A DNA stretch of 64,000 nucleotides, taken from Pseudomonadota bacterium. Lineage in GTDB: Bacteria > Pseudomonadota > Alphaproteobacteria > Rickettsiales > UBA3002. The stretch covers positions 62,001 through 126,000 of the forward strand of contig JAZKJM010000004.1 in NCBI GenBank assembly GCA_040384265.1. The letters are read 5' to 3'. Position numbers and translations under genes: made by a program. The notes under the pieces are model-generated. The model saw only the letters and a list, made by a program, of their open reading frames with translations, did not search any database and was not told where the DNA came from. Numbering within the stretch: position 1 is the first letter of the stretch; each line of letters starts with the position of its first letter. This document shows, in pieces, positions 7,417 through 17,211 of this stretch.

Positions 7417-8724
7417 CTACGAGTAGATGGGGAAACGGGCCGTCAGTGCTTTCACTTTCACCGCGGCGGCTTTTTCGGCCGCGCTGTTATCTTCGGGGTT
7501 CTTGCTCAACCCATCGAGCACGTCGCCGATCAGGTTGCCGATTTCCTCGAACTCTTTGACGCCAAAGCCGCGCGTGGTGCCAGCTGGGGTGCCAAGCCGC
7601 ACGCCGGAGGTGACAAACGGCGAGGCTGGGTCAAACGGAATCGCGTTTTTGTTGCAGGTCAGACCGGCGTTTTCGAGGCTGTGCTCGGCGGCTTTGCCGG
7701 TCACGTTTTTCGGCCGCAAATCGACCAGCACGAGGTGGTTATCGGTGCCGCCCGAAACGATTTCGAGGCCACGGGTTTTCAGCACCGCTGCCAGCGCGCG
7801 GGCGTTATCGACCACGGCTTGCGCATACTGTTTGAAGTCCGGCTTGAGCGCCTCGCCATATGCCACCGCTTTGGCGGCCATGACATGCACCAGCGGGCCA
7901 CCTTGGATGCCTGGGAAAATGGCGGAGTTGATCGCCATTTCCAGCGTCTGGTCTTTGCCCATCGGCGTTTTGCCGACGACGAGTTCCGGCACGTTGGAAA
8001 GGATCATGCCGCCGCGCGGGCCGCGCAGGGTTTTGTGGGTGGTGGTGGTGACCACATGCGCATGCGGCAGGGGCGATGGGTATGAACCACCGGCGATGAG
8101 ACCGGCGACATGCGCCATATCGACCATGAAATACGCGCCGACCTTATCGGCGATCTGGCGGAAACGCGCCCAATCCACCACGCGTGGATAGGCCGAGAAC
8201 CCGGCGATAATCAGCTTCGGCTTGTGCTCCAGCGCCAGTTTCTCAATCGCATCGTAATCGAGCAGGTGGGTGTCTTCGCGCACGCCGTAGCTGATGGCGT
8301 TGAACCATTTGCCCGACTGGTTGACTGCCGCACCATGGGTGAGGTGGCCGCCCGCAGCGAGCGATTGACCGAGGATGGTATCGCCCGGCTTAATGAGCGC
8401 GTTGAACACGCCCTGGTTCGCCTGCGAGCCCGAGTTCGGCTGGACGTTGGCGTAGGTGCAGCCAAACAGTTGCTTGGCGCGGTCGATGGCGAGTTGCTCG
8501 ACCACATCGGCGAATTCGCAGCCGCCGTAATAGCGTTTGCCGGGATAGCCTTCCGCGTATTTGTTGGTGAACACCGAGCCCTGCGCTTCCAGCACCGCTT
8601 TGCTGACAATATTTTCCGACGCGATCAGCTCGATCTGGTTTTGTTGGCGGGCGAGTTCGTTTTCAATTGCGGTGAAAACGGCGTTATCGGCGGTGGCGAG
8701 ATCGGCGGTGAAAAATGGGTTCAT
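7417..8724 (-). CDS. glyA: Serine hydroxymethyltransferase
   Basis: GlyA is the PLP enzyme that interconverts serine and glycine and feeds one-carbon units to tetrahydrofolate. Visible are [30 protein letters not shown], the [11 protein letters not shown] segment, [12 protein letters not shown] with the PLP-binding Asp-x-x-His, and [15 protein letters not shown] with the Schiff-base Lys. The ATG at 8724 gives a family-like N-terminus and has AGGA upstream; an ATG at 8757, also preceded by GAGGA, would add 11 residues. Confidence 0.96.
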   Translation of the reverse strand: MNPFFTADLATADNAVFTAIENELARQQNQIELIASENIVSKAVLEAQGSVFTNKYAEGYPGKRYYGGCEFADVVEQLAIDRAKQLFGCTYANVQPNSGSQANQGVFNALIKPGDTILGQSLAAGGHLTHGAAVNQSGKWFNAISYGVREDTHLLDYDAIEKLALEHKPKLIIAGFSAYPRVVDWARFRQIADKVGAYFMVDMAHVAGLIAGGSYPSPLPHAHVVTTTTHKTLRGPRGGMILSNVPELVVGKTPMGKDQTLEMAINSAIFPGIQGGPLVHVMAAKAVAYGEALKPDFKQYAQAVVDNARALAAVLKTRGLEIVSGGTDNHLVLVDLRPKNVTGKAAEHSLENAGLTCNKNAIPFDPASPFVTSGVRLGTPAGTTRGFGVKEFEEIGNLIGDVLDGLSKNPEDNSAAEKAAAVKVKALTARFPIYS

Positions 8725-8765
8725 GGTTTCCTCAGTTTTGCGTGCAGTGTTGGTCATGGTGTCCT

Positions 8766-9224
8766 CTAGTTCAGTGTTTCAATTTTGGTGATGCGGGCGG
8801 CGTGGCGGCCACCCTCGAAGGCGGTGGTCAAAAAACGGCGGACGCATTCTTTCGCCTCCGCTTCGCCAATCAGCCGCGCGCCCAGGCACAGCACGTTGGC
8901 ATTGTTGTGCTGGCGCGATAATTCAGCGGCAAGGCCGCTACTGCACAGCGCGGCGCGAATGCCCGCATGGCGGTTGGCGGCGATCGAGATGCCAATACCC
9001 GAACCGCAGATGGCGATGCCAAACTGGGCGCGGCCCTCGCTCACGGCCTGCGCCACGGCGTGGCCGTAATCGGCATAATCGACAGAATCGGTGGTGGTGG
9101 CGCCAAGGTCGAGCACCGTGAAGCCGCATGCGGCAATGTCGCCCAGCAGCGCCTGTTTCAAGGCAACGCCGGCGTGATCGTTTGCAATGGCGACAACGTG
9201 ATTCAAACCCAGTACCCGATGCAT
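8766..9224 (-). CDS. rpiB: Ribose-5-phosphate isomerase B
   Basis: RpiB interconverts ribose 5-phosphate and ribulose 5-phosphate, the precursor used by the RibB encoded downstream. Characteristic blocks are [12 protein letters not shown], the [14 protein letters not shown] segment, [17 protein letters not shown] with the active-site Cys region, and the [18 protein letters not shown]-terminal helix. At 152 residues it has the expected length. The LacA/RpiB fold is clear. Confidence 0.93.
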   Translation of the reverse strand: MHRVLGLNHVVAIANDHAGVALKQALLGDIAACGFTVLDLGATTTDSVDYADYGHAVAQAVSEGRAQFGIAICGSGIGISIAANRHAGIRAALCSSGLAAELSRQHNNANVLCLGARLIGEAEAKECVRRFLTTAFEGGRHAARITKIETLN

Positions 9225-9265
9225 TTTTGTTTTGCTTTGTCCGCGAGCTTAGCGCTAACGTGACG

Positions 9266-9283
9266 CCTACTATATATAGTAGG
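9266..9283. promoter_or_regulatory. 18-bp perfect palindrome, candidate operator (NrdR-box-like)
   Basis: CCTACTATATATAGTAGG reads the same on both strands and lies about 40 bp upstream of rpiB and about 200 bp upstream of the prepilin peptidase. Its central ACTATATATAGT matches the core of the NrdR box. Known NrdR sites usually come in pairs, and I see no second copy beside it. A smaller palindrome, TTAGCGCTAA, lies at 9249-9258. Confidence 0.4.
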
Positions 9284-9333
9284 TCATGGCTTATTGCCAC
9301 GAACCTGTGGATAACGCAATAAGGAACGTCGAT

Positions 9334-9451
9334 TGATGGGTTTTGATGGTCAATTTCGTCGTCGTTTTGGTACTCAGTCGGTCATGTAGCGCCGCTACAC
9401 TCCCTCCTTGCGTGCCAAAACTCCTAGAACTTGCCTCATCAAAACCCATCA
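9334..9451. repeat. Palindromic element, family C copy 2
   Basis: A 118-bp element upstream of the prepilin peptidase gene. Its ends are a perfect 15-bp inverted repeat (9334-9348 and 9437-9451) built on GATGGGTTTTGATG. The interior shares the core of the family: CGTCGTCG, GTACTCAGTCGGTC, the inner hairpin GTAGCGCCGCTAC, CTCCCTCCTTGCG, and ACTCCTAGAAC. The terminal arms differ in sequence from the other copies but pair with each other. Confidence 0.75.
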
Positions 9452-9489
9452 CTCAACATTCCTTGAACGGCTAACGAGAAAGCATTCCC

Positions 9490-10266
9490 ATGGATCAAGC
9501 GATGGTTATCTGGGCATTTATTGCGTTTTTTGGTGCTTGCATTGGCTCGTTCCTGACACTCGTCACCTACCGTCTGCCACGTGAGGAGCCCATTGGCTTG
9601 TCGCGGTCGCGCTGCCCGGGGTGTGGCACCACCCTGCGGGCGCGGGATTTGGTGCCGGTGCTCTCCTGGGCCGCCAATCGCGGCCGCTGCGGCCATTGCA
9701 AAACCCGCGTCAGCATCCGCTATCCGCTGACGGAGCTAGCCTGCGCGCTCGGCGCGGTGCTGGCGGTGCGGTTCTACGGGCTGACGCTGGAGGCCTTCGC
9801 GGTCGCCGGGCTGTGGTGGTGCATCGTCGCCATCGTGGTGACGGATCTGGAACATTACATCATCCTCGATGAGGTGCAGATCGCCATCGTCGTCTTCGGC
9901 GCGCTCTATCACTACGCGCTTGGCACGGAGATTCAGACGGTGATCGGTGCCGGGTTGCTTGGCCTTGGCATCGGCCTCGCGCTGAAATATGGCTTCCTTT
10001 ATTTCCGCAACAAAGACGGGCTCGGCCTGGGCGATGTGAAGCTGCTGTTTGGCGTCGGCATCTGGCTTGCGAGCGCACCAAGCTTTGTGCCGTTTTTATT
10101 TTTCTCCGGCGTGCTCGGCGTGGTCTGCGGATTGCTCTGGCGCATCGCTGGTCGCGGCGAACAATTCCCCTTCGGCCCGGCCCTGGCGGCATCGCTGCTG
10201 ATTTGCGTCGTGTGGCCGCAAGCGGCAACGCAGTTCTGGCAATTATACGGATTGGTCGGCGCGTAA
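9490..10266 (+). CDS. Prepilin peptidase / N-methyltransferase (PilD/GspO family, A24)
   Basis: This integral membrane aspartyl protease cleaves prepilin-like leader peptides and methylates the new N-terminus. Residues 38-75 hold the cytoplasmic zinc-binding pairs CPGC...CGHC. The two catalytic Asp motifs are visible as VTDLEHYIILD (about residues 118-128) and GLGLGDVKLLFG (about 177-188). Seven or eight hydrophobic segments make up the rest. Its 258 residues fit the bifunctional type. It precedes the secretin gene by about 110 bp, suggesting a type IV pilus or type II secretion role. Confidence 0.9.
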   Translation: MDQAMVIWAFIAFFGACIGSFLTLVTYRLPREEPIGLSRSRCPGCGTTLRARDLVPVLSWAANRGRCGHCKTRVSIRYPLTELACALGAVLAVRFYGLTLEAFAVAGLWWCIVAIVVTDLEHYIILDEVQIAIVVFGALYHYALGTEIQTVIGAGLLGLGIGLALKYGFLYFRNKDGLGLGDVKLLFGVGIWLASAPSFVPFLFFSGVLGVVCGLLWRIAGRGEQFPFGPALAASLLICVVWPQAATQFWQLYGLVGA

Positions 10267-10378
10267 AACGACGCGTGGCGGCAACGCATTCAATATTACT
10301 CACATGGCGCGACAAAAGCGCTTGTGGTGCGTAAGCGTTGTGATACTACGAGTGCTATGGGTTTGATCTCGGGGGCGT

Positions 10379-12178
10379 ATGCGTTCAACATTACACGTTG
10401 CTAAATGGGCGTTGCTGATAGCCTGTATTGCGCCACTTTCTGGCTGCACCTTCCTTGATTCCTTCGTCCCCAAAAAAGGTGAAACGACGGATGTGCTCGA
10501 CCGCAGCAAGAACCTCACCGTCAATGACTTTCGCAACCTGAGCGAGATCGATAAAGATAAGAGCGACGCCGAACCTAGCGTGACCGCCGCTGTCGGCGTG
10601 CCGCCCATCCCTGATATTGCGCAGGTGCTTGCCGCGCCGCGCCCACCGAAAGTGGCCAACAGCAAACTGGTAACGCTTGCCGTGACCGAAGATGTGCCGC
10701 TGCGCGACGTGCTGTTCGAGCTGGGCCGCCTTGCGGGCGTCGATATTGAAGTGGGTTCGGGGCTGGATAAAACCGGCATCAACTTGCGCGCAACCGATCG
10801 GCCGTTCAACGAGGTGATCGAGCGCATCGCGACGCTGGGCCATCTGCGTTACAGCGTGACGGGCAGCTCCATCCGTGTCGAGCGCGATTTGCCGTATCTT
10901 AAAAACTACTCGCTCGATTTCCTGAACTTTGTGCGCTCCAGCACCAGCGGTTACACGCTGACGACGAATATCCTCGCATCCGGCAGCAGCGGGGGTAGCT
11001 CCAGCTCCAGCAGTAGCAGTTCGAGCGGCAGCGGGAGCGGCAGCTCCGGCACCGGTACGGTCGGCACCAGCGGTTCGACCGCAGCGATCAACACCACGGC
11101 GGAAAGCGATCTGTGGGCTTCGCTTGAGGCCTCCATTACCGAAATTCTGAACTATAATCCCGATGGTGAGGCCGTTGCTGCGGCTGGCGGCGGGCTGGAT
11201 GCGGCATCCGGTGCGGCTGGTGGCAAAGGGGGCACGCTCGTCATCAACCGGCAAGCGGGTGTTCTCTCGGTCAACGCCACGGAGCGTCAGCACGAGATGG
11301 TGCATAACTTCCTGGGCATGATGAACCGCAATGCTTCGGCGCAGGTGCTGATTGAAGCCAAGGTGGTTGAGGTGTCGTTGCTCGACCAGTTCGTCTCGGG
11401 CGTTAACTGGACCTCGCTGCTGGGCAGTGCCGGTGGCGTGCAGGTCGGCCTGGGCAGCTATGCCGGCAGCATTACGGATGGCCCGACGACGGGCAGTGCG
11501 CTCACCTTGTCGGTGAATGCCGGCGATCTGGACGCGATTGTTGCGGCAACCCAACGTTTCGGTACGACGCGCACCCTTTCCAGTCCGCGCCTTTCGGCGA
11601 TCAACAACCAGCAGGCGATCCTGACCTTCGCCCGCAATGTGGTATTCTTTGAATGTACCACATCGGACGCGACCACCACCACAACGGCCACCGCGGGCAC
11701 GATCACCATCGATCCCAAGCCCAAATGTACGGCAAGCTCCGTGCCGATCGGGGTGGTGCTGAACATCATTCCGGCCGTGAACCTCGATAGCCAGCAAGTG
11801 ACCCTGAACGTGCGGCCGACGCTGACGCGGATCGTAGATAATGTGAGAGATCCTGCCGGTGTCGTGAACGGCTATGTCAGCACCTATCCTGTCGTCGAAG
11901 TGCGCGAGCTGGATTCGGTGATGAAAGTGAATTCCGGCGGCGTCATGGTCATCGGCGGGTTGATGGAAGATGTCAGCCGCAATGCAAGCGACGGCATTCC
12001 CGGCGTTTCCGAGATTCCGCTGTTTGGCAACCTGTTCAAGGGCCGTTCCGAGGACACGTTCAAGCGCGAACTGGTGATTTTCATCAAGGCCACCATCGTC
12101 AATCCGGATGGTAGCGCTGGTGCGGCTGATCATAAGGTGTATAAAAAGTTCATCACCGATCCGCGGCCACTGTTTTAA
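10379..12178 (+). CDS. Lipoprotein secretin (MshL/PilQ/GspD family)
   Basis: Secretins form the outer-membrane gated pore of type IV pili and type II/III secretion. The protein has a lipoprotein signal ending LSGC (Cys at residue 23), an N0/STN-like domain with VTEDVPLRDVLFELGRLAGVD at about 100-170, and a striking Ser/Gly linker at about 198-240. The C-terminal secretin domain spans about 320-590, with TRTLSSPRLSAINNQQA, VPIGVVLNIIP, and GVSEIPLFGNLFKG, the family signature before the last strand. The overall arrangement is closest to MshL-type pilus secretins. No pilot or inner-membrane assembly genes lie next to it. Confidence 0.9.
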   Translation: MRSTLHVAKWALLIACIAPLSGCTFLDSFVPKKGETTDVLDRSKNLTVNDFRNLSEIDKDKSDAEPSVTAAVGVPPIPDIAQVLAAPRPPKVANSKLVTLAVTEDVPLRDVLFELGRLAGVDIEVGSGLDKTGINLRATDRPFNEVIERIATLGHLRYSVTGSSIRVERDLPYLKNYSLDFLNFVRSSTSGYTLTTNILASGSSGGSSSSSSSSSSGSGSGSSGTGTVGTSGSTAAINTTAESDLWASLEASITEILNYNPDGEAVAAAGGGLDAASGAAGGKGGTLVINRQAGVLSVNATERQHEMVHNFLGMMNRNASAQVLIEAKVVEVSLLDQFVSGVNWTSLLGSAGGVQVGLGSYAGSITDGPTTGSALTLSVNAGDLDAIVAATQRFGTTRTLSSPRLSAINNQQAILTFARNVVFFECTTSDATTTTTATAGTITIDPKPKCTASSVPIGVVLNIIPAVNLDSQQVTLNVRPTLTRIVDNVRDPAGVVNGYVSTYPVVEVRELDSVMKVNSGGVMVIGGLMEDVSRNASDGIPGVSEIPLFGNLFKGRSEDTFKRELVIFIKATIVNPDGSAGAADHKVYKKFITDPRPLF

Positions 12179-12200
12179 TAGAGTGTAACGAGGCCCGCTT

Positions 12201-12965
12201 ATGTTCAGCAACATCCGCTATGTCCTGCTCACTGCAACGCGTGACCGGCTGTTTTTCGGCCTGCTGATCGGCATCCTTGCGGCCGCCTACATTTCAAGCG
12301 TGCTGGGCTCGACCGCCATGCTCGAAACCGAGCAGATGACGGTCTCCTTCACCGCCGCTTCGGCGCGGGTGATTATCATGGTCGGCATCATCGTCTTTAT
12401 CGGTTTCCATATGCGCAATGCGTTCGATGCGCGCGAGATCGATGTGCTGCTGTCGCGGCCGATTTCGCGCACCTCGCTGGTGCTGTCCTATTGGATCGGC
12501 TTCTCGACCGTGGCTGCCTGCCTTGTGCTGCCCACCGTGGGGCTGATGGCGGCGATGGGCACGCTGAACCATACGGGCTTCCTGCTCTGGTCGGCAAGCC
12601 TGCTGCTGGAGTCATGGCTGGTGGTTTCGATCGCGCTGTTCGCGGCGCTCACCATCAAAAGCGGCGTGGGCACCGTGCTGTCGTCGCTGGCGATCTACAC
12701 CCTGTCGCGGATGATGGGCTTTTTCCTCGCCACCACCACGGGCGGGGCATTGTTCAAGGATGCGGAAGTGAATGCGGGCGCGCAATGGCTGATGCATGGC
12801 ATTTCCGCTATCGTGCCGCGCCTGGATTTCTACGCCAAAAGCAGCTGGCTGATTTATGGCGCGAAGTCCTATGAAGACCTGACCTTGTTCCTGGTGCAGT
12901 CGGCGGTGTTTATTCCGCTGCTGGTTGCCGCTTCGGTCATCGATTTTAAACGCAAACAATTCTAG
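12201..12965 (+). CDS. ABC-2-type transporter permease-like membrane protein
   Basis: 254 residues with six predicted membrane segments: about 18-38, 55-70, 95-120, 130-150, 160-180 and 230-247. The cytoplasmic MRNAFDAREIDVLLSRPISRTSLVLSYWIGF segment is the coupling-helix pattern of ABC-2 permeases (xREIxxLLSRPISRxxxVxGK). No ATPase gene is adjacent, so the ATP-binding subunit must come from elsewhere or the protein works differently. It starts 22 bp after the secretin and 24 bp before the next gene, so co-transcription is likely. Confidence 0.7.
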   Translation: MFSNIRYVLLTATRDRLFFGLLIGILAAAYISSVLGSTAMLETEQMTVSFTAASARVIIMVGIIVFIGFHMRNAFDAREIDVLLSRPISRTSLVLSYWIGFSTVAACLVLPTVGLMAAMGTLNHTGFLLWSASLLLESWLVVSIALFAALTIKSGVGTVLSSLAIYTLSRMMGFFLATTTGGALFKDAEVNAGAQWLMHGISAIVPRLDFYAKSSWLIYGAKSYEDLTLFLVQSAVFIPLLVAASVIDFKRKQF

Positions 12966-12989
12966 GTTCTAGGGAAACGGGCGCGCCCT

Positions 12990-13841
12990 ATGGTCTTCCT
13001 CCGCACATCGAACCGGCATACGACGATCCGTACCGCGCTGCGCGAGCCGGCGATGCAGCTGACGGTCGGCCTGCTGGCGCTGCTGCTCGCCGCGCAGGGC
13101 GCGTTCTGGTACCACACCCGTGCCATCAAGCCCGAGATGGGCATTGTGCCTGCAGTGCCCGGTGAGCGCACCGTACGCGCCTTATCGTTTGGCGATGAGG
13201 AGACTTTCTTCCGCCTGCATGCGCTCAATATCCAGAATTCCGGCGACACGTTCGGCCGCTTCACCGCGCTTTATAAATACGACTTCAACAAGCTCTACCA
13301 TTGGTTCCGCCTGCTCGACGGGCTCGATAACGAATCGAATTACCTGCCCGCCATGGCATCCTATTATTTCAGCCAGACCCAGAACGGGCGGGATGTGCGC
13401 TACCTCGTCGATTACCTCGATGAATATACTGAGGGCCGCCCCAAGGAAAAATGGTGGTGGGTGGTGCAAGCCTCCTATCTCGCCCAGCATAAGCTGAACG
13501 ATACCACGCGTGCATTGCAGCTGGCCGAGCGGTTGAGCGGGCTGCGCGGCATTCCGATCTGGGCGCAGCAGTTGCCGGCATTCCTGCACGAGGAGCGCGG
13601 CGAGTTCGGCGAGGCGTTGGCGATCATCGAGGATATCCTGAAACACCCGGATGATTTCACTCAAGGTGAGCTGAACTTCATGAAATACTTCGTCGATGAG
13701 CGCCTCAACCGCCTGACGGATGTTGAGAACCAGCTCAAGGAAATCCAGAAAGAAAAAGACGAGATGAAGGCGAAGGGGATTCCTGAACCGGCCATCATCG
13801 GCCCGCCACCGAATGTCGGCGCACCGACGATGCGGGACTAA
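12990..13841 (+). CDS. Membrane-anchored protein with TPR-like helical repeats, 283 aa
   Basis: I do not recognise a named family. One membrane segment lies near residues 22-42, after a basic N-terminus. The large extracytoplasmic part (about 60-255) is rich in paired helices with aromatic and small residues in TPR-like spacing (ALYKYDFNKLYHWFRLLDGL, ASYLAQHKLNDTTRALQLAE, GEFGEALAIIEDIL). A charged coiled-coil segment (VENQLKEIQKEKDEMKAKG) and a Pro-rich tail follow. Its place after the secretin and permease genes suggests an assembly or scaffold role in the same machinery; this is inference. Confidence 0.65.
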   Translation: MVFLRTSNRHTTIRTALREPAMQLTVGLLALLLAAQGAFWYHTRAIKPEMGIVPAVPGERTVRALSFGDEETFFRLHALNIQNSGDTFGRFTALYKYDFNKLYHWFRLLDGLDNESNYLPAMASYYFSQTQNGRDVRYLVDYLDEYTEGRPKEKWWWVVQASYLAQHKLNDTTRALQLAERLSGLRGIPIWAQQLPAFLHEERGEFGEALAIIEDILKHPDDFTQGELNFMKYFVDERLNRLTDVENQLKEIQKEKDEMKAKGIPEPAIIGPPPNVGAPTMRD

Positions 13842-13895
13842 TTCCCGCCCGTTAGGGCCGTGCCGCGATGCTGTTCATGGCGATTTGTGAGAGCT

Positions 13896-14715
13896 TTAAG
13901 CGCTTGATTTCTTCACGACACCGTAGCACTGCGCATCCGTCGGGAATGTCCCGGCGCGCACCTCATCCGCATACTGCGCGGCGGCGGCGGTGATGGTGCT
14001 GCGCAGGTCGGCGTATTTTTTCACGAAGCGCGGCGCGCGCTCGAACATGCCCAGCATATCATCGACCACCAGCACCTGCCCGTCGCAGGTGGCGGAGGCG
14101 CCAATGCCGATGGTGGGAATGGCAATGCTGCGGGTGATCTCAGCGGCGAGGTCTTCGACCACCCCTTCGAGCACCACCGCAAACGCCCCGGCATCGGCCA
14201 CGGCGCGGGCATCGTTCATCATCGCGGTGCGTTGGGCGGCATCTTTACCTTGTGTCTTGAAGCCGCCGAGCTGGTGCATATGCTGCGGCATCAGGCCGAT
14301 ATGGGCCATCACCGGAATGGCGCGGGCGCTCAGGTAGCGGATCGTGTCGGCAAGTTCGGCGCCGCCTTCCAGCTTCACCGCGGTCGCCCCGGTTTCCTTG
14401 AGGATGCGGGCGGCGCTGAGGAAGGCCTGCTCCGGCGAGGCCTGGTAGGAGCCAAATGGCAGATCGACCACCACACAGGCCTGCCGCGACCCACGCACGA
14501 CTGCGGCGCCATGGGCGACCATCATATCGAGCGTGACGGGCAGGGTGGAATCGAATCCATACACCACCATGCCGAGCGAATCGCCGACCATCAGCATGTC
14601 GCAATGGGCGTCGAGCAGCTGCGCCATCGGTGCGGTGTAGGCGGTAAGCACGACCAGCTTGCGCGTGCCTTTGGCGGCGCGCATATCCGGAATGCTGCGG
14701 CGGGTGAGGGGGGCA

Positions 14716-14735
<20 letters not shown>
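13896..14735 (-). CDS. panB: 3-methyl-2-oxobutanoate hydroxymethyltransferase
   Basis: PanB makes ketopantoate from alpha-ketoisovalerate and methylene-THF, the first committed step to pantothenate. Visible are [13 protein letters not shown], the metal-binding [14 protein letters not shown] with its Asp, VVDLPFGSY with the second Asp, VKLEGGAEL with a conserved Lys and Glu, [11 protein letters not shown], and the [18 protein letters not shown] block. The ATG at 14735 is chosen because the upstream part of the open frame lies over the kinase gene and is not PanB-like. It overlaps the kinase gene end by 20 bp. panC is not in the window. Confidence 0.93.
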
Positions 14736-16194
<1,459 letters not shown>

Positions 16195-16286
16195 GTTGGT
16201 GATTTTAGCGTGGGCGGTGCGAAATACAATCGAAACCACGCAAGGGTGGCCGCGATGCTTTTGTTTTTCAAGGATGTACGGCAGGC

Positions 16287-16315
16287 TTGACACAGGCGCC
16301 CGCAGCTCCTATAAG
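16287..16315 (+). promoter_or_regulatory. Sigma-70-type promoter for rpmH
   Basis: TTGACA at 16287-16292 and TATAAG at 16310-16315 are separated by 17 bp and lie 36 bp before the rpmH ATG. Confidence 0.75.
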
Positions 16316-16351
16316 GCCTGTTCTGAAAAACCAATTATAAGGGAGTGTGCC

Positions 16352-16486
16352 ATGAAGCGCACCTATCAACCAAGCAAGATTGTTCGCGCCCGCCGTCACG
16401 GTTTCCGCGCACGTATGGCCACTGTTGGCGGCCGTAAGGTGATTGCCAATCGCCGCGCCAAAGGCCGCAAAGTCCTTTCCGCTTAA
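16352..16486 (+). CDS. rpmH: 50S ribosomal protein L34
   Basis: 44 residues beginning [20 protein letters not shown] and ending KGRKVLSA, the canonical bL34 sequence. The highly basic peptide packs into 23S rRNA. The ATG is preceded by GGGAG and by a strong promoter. It heads the conserved rpmH-rnpA-yidD-yidC-engB block. Confidence 0.97.
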   Translation: MKRTYQPSKIVRARRHGFRARMATVGGRKVIANRRAKGRKVLSA

Positions 16487-16494
16487 TTTCGCAC

Positions 16495-16603
16495 CATTCT
16501 GGCGGCGGATTGCGTCGTCATCTGCGTGCTCAGTCAGTCCGTAGCGTTGGCTAACGCTCCTTCCTTGCGCGCGCGGACTCCTAGCACTCCACTCGCCATA
16601 ATG
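16495..16603. repeat. Palindromic element, family C copy 3
   Basis: Lies between rpmH and rnpA. The ends are a nearly perfect inverted repeat, CATTCTGGCG (16495-16504) and CGCCATAATG (16594-16603), with one mismatch. The core closely matches copies 1 and 2: GATTGCGTCGTC, GTGCTCAGTCAGTC, an inner hairpin GTAGCGTTGGCTAACGC, TTCCTTGCGCGC, and GACTCCTAGCAC. It sits inside an otherwise compact ribosomal operon. Confidence 0.75.
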
Positions 16604-16624
16604 GCGCTTGCGTCTGGTGGAAGT

Positions 16625-16975
16625 ATGCTTACCGTCACCACTCTCAAAAATCGCTCAGATTTCCTCCGGTTACGCCGAGGAAAAAAGTTCACCACGCCGT
16701 ATTTTATCCTGCGGATGGGCCCGTCCGATGTGCCGCTCGCCGAGGCGGCGCGGGTGGGGTACACCGTCACCACCAAATGCGGCAACGCGGTGCTGCGCAA
16801 CCGCACCAAACGGCGCTTGCGGGCGCTGGTACGCGAGCTGTTCCCGCTGCATGCGAAGCCCAATTGCGATTATATCCTGATTGCGCTGGCCGGGGTGACG
16901 CCAAGCGCCGCCGATGCGCCCTTCGCCGACCTGCGCGCGGCGATGCAGCGCGCGCTCACCGGCGTTCACCGCTGA
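16625..16975 (+). CDS. rnpA: Ribonuclease P protein component
   Basis: The protein subunit of RNase P, which matures tRNA 5' ends with the catalytic M1 RNA. From the ATG at 16625 it gives 116 residues that begin [21 protein letters not shown] and contain the RNR signature in [20 protein letters not shown]. The longer open frame upstream runs through a palindromic element and is not coding. It ends with TGATG overlapping the yidD start. Confidence 0.95.
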   Translation: MLTVTTLKNRSDFLRLRRGKKFTTPYFILRMGPSDVPLAEAARVGYTVTTKCGNAVLRNRTKRRLRALVRELFPLHAKPNCDYILIALAGVTPSAADAPFADLRAAMQRALTGVHR

Positions 16976-17196
16976 TGCGGCGGCTGGTGACATGGCCGCT
17001 GCTGGGGCTGATACGTGCCTACCAGCTGTTTGTGTCGCCCTTCACCATGCCCGCCTGCCGCTTTGCGCCGACCTGCTCGCACTATGCGCGTGAGGCGATT
17101 GAGCGACATGGCGCTTGCGTGGGAACATGGCTTGCCCTAAAACGCCTTGCCCGTTGCCACCCGTTTGGCGGTTCGGGTTATGATCCTGTACCTTAA
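16975..17196 (+). CDS. yidD: Membrane protein insertion efficiency factor YidD
   Basis: 73 residues with the family pattern of an N-terminal amphipathic helix ([14 protein letters not shown]), the Cys-containing core [20 protein letters not shown], and [16 protein letters not shown] at the end. YidD assists YidC-dependent insertion at the inner membrane. The ATG overlaps the rnpA stop codon by one base, implying coupling, and yidC follows 15 bp later. Confidence 0.95.
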   Translation: MRRLVTWPLLGLIRAYQLFVSPFTMPACRFAPTCSHYAREAIERHGACVGTWLALKRLARCHPFGGSGYDPVP

Positions 17197-17211
17197 ACGA
17201 TTGTTGTATTC

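Noticed and set aside
10391-12214. A 607-codon open frame antisense to the secretin gene
   Set aside because: GC-rich codon use keeps the antisense frame open; composition is abnormal and the plus-strand secretin is unmistakable.
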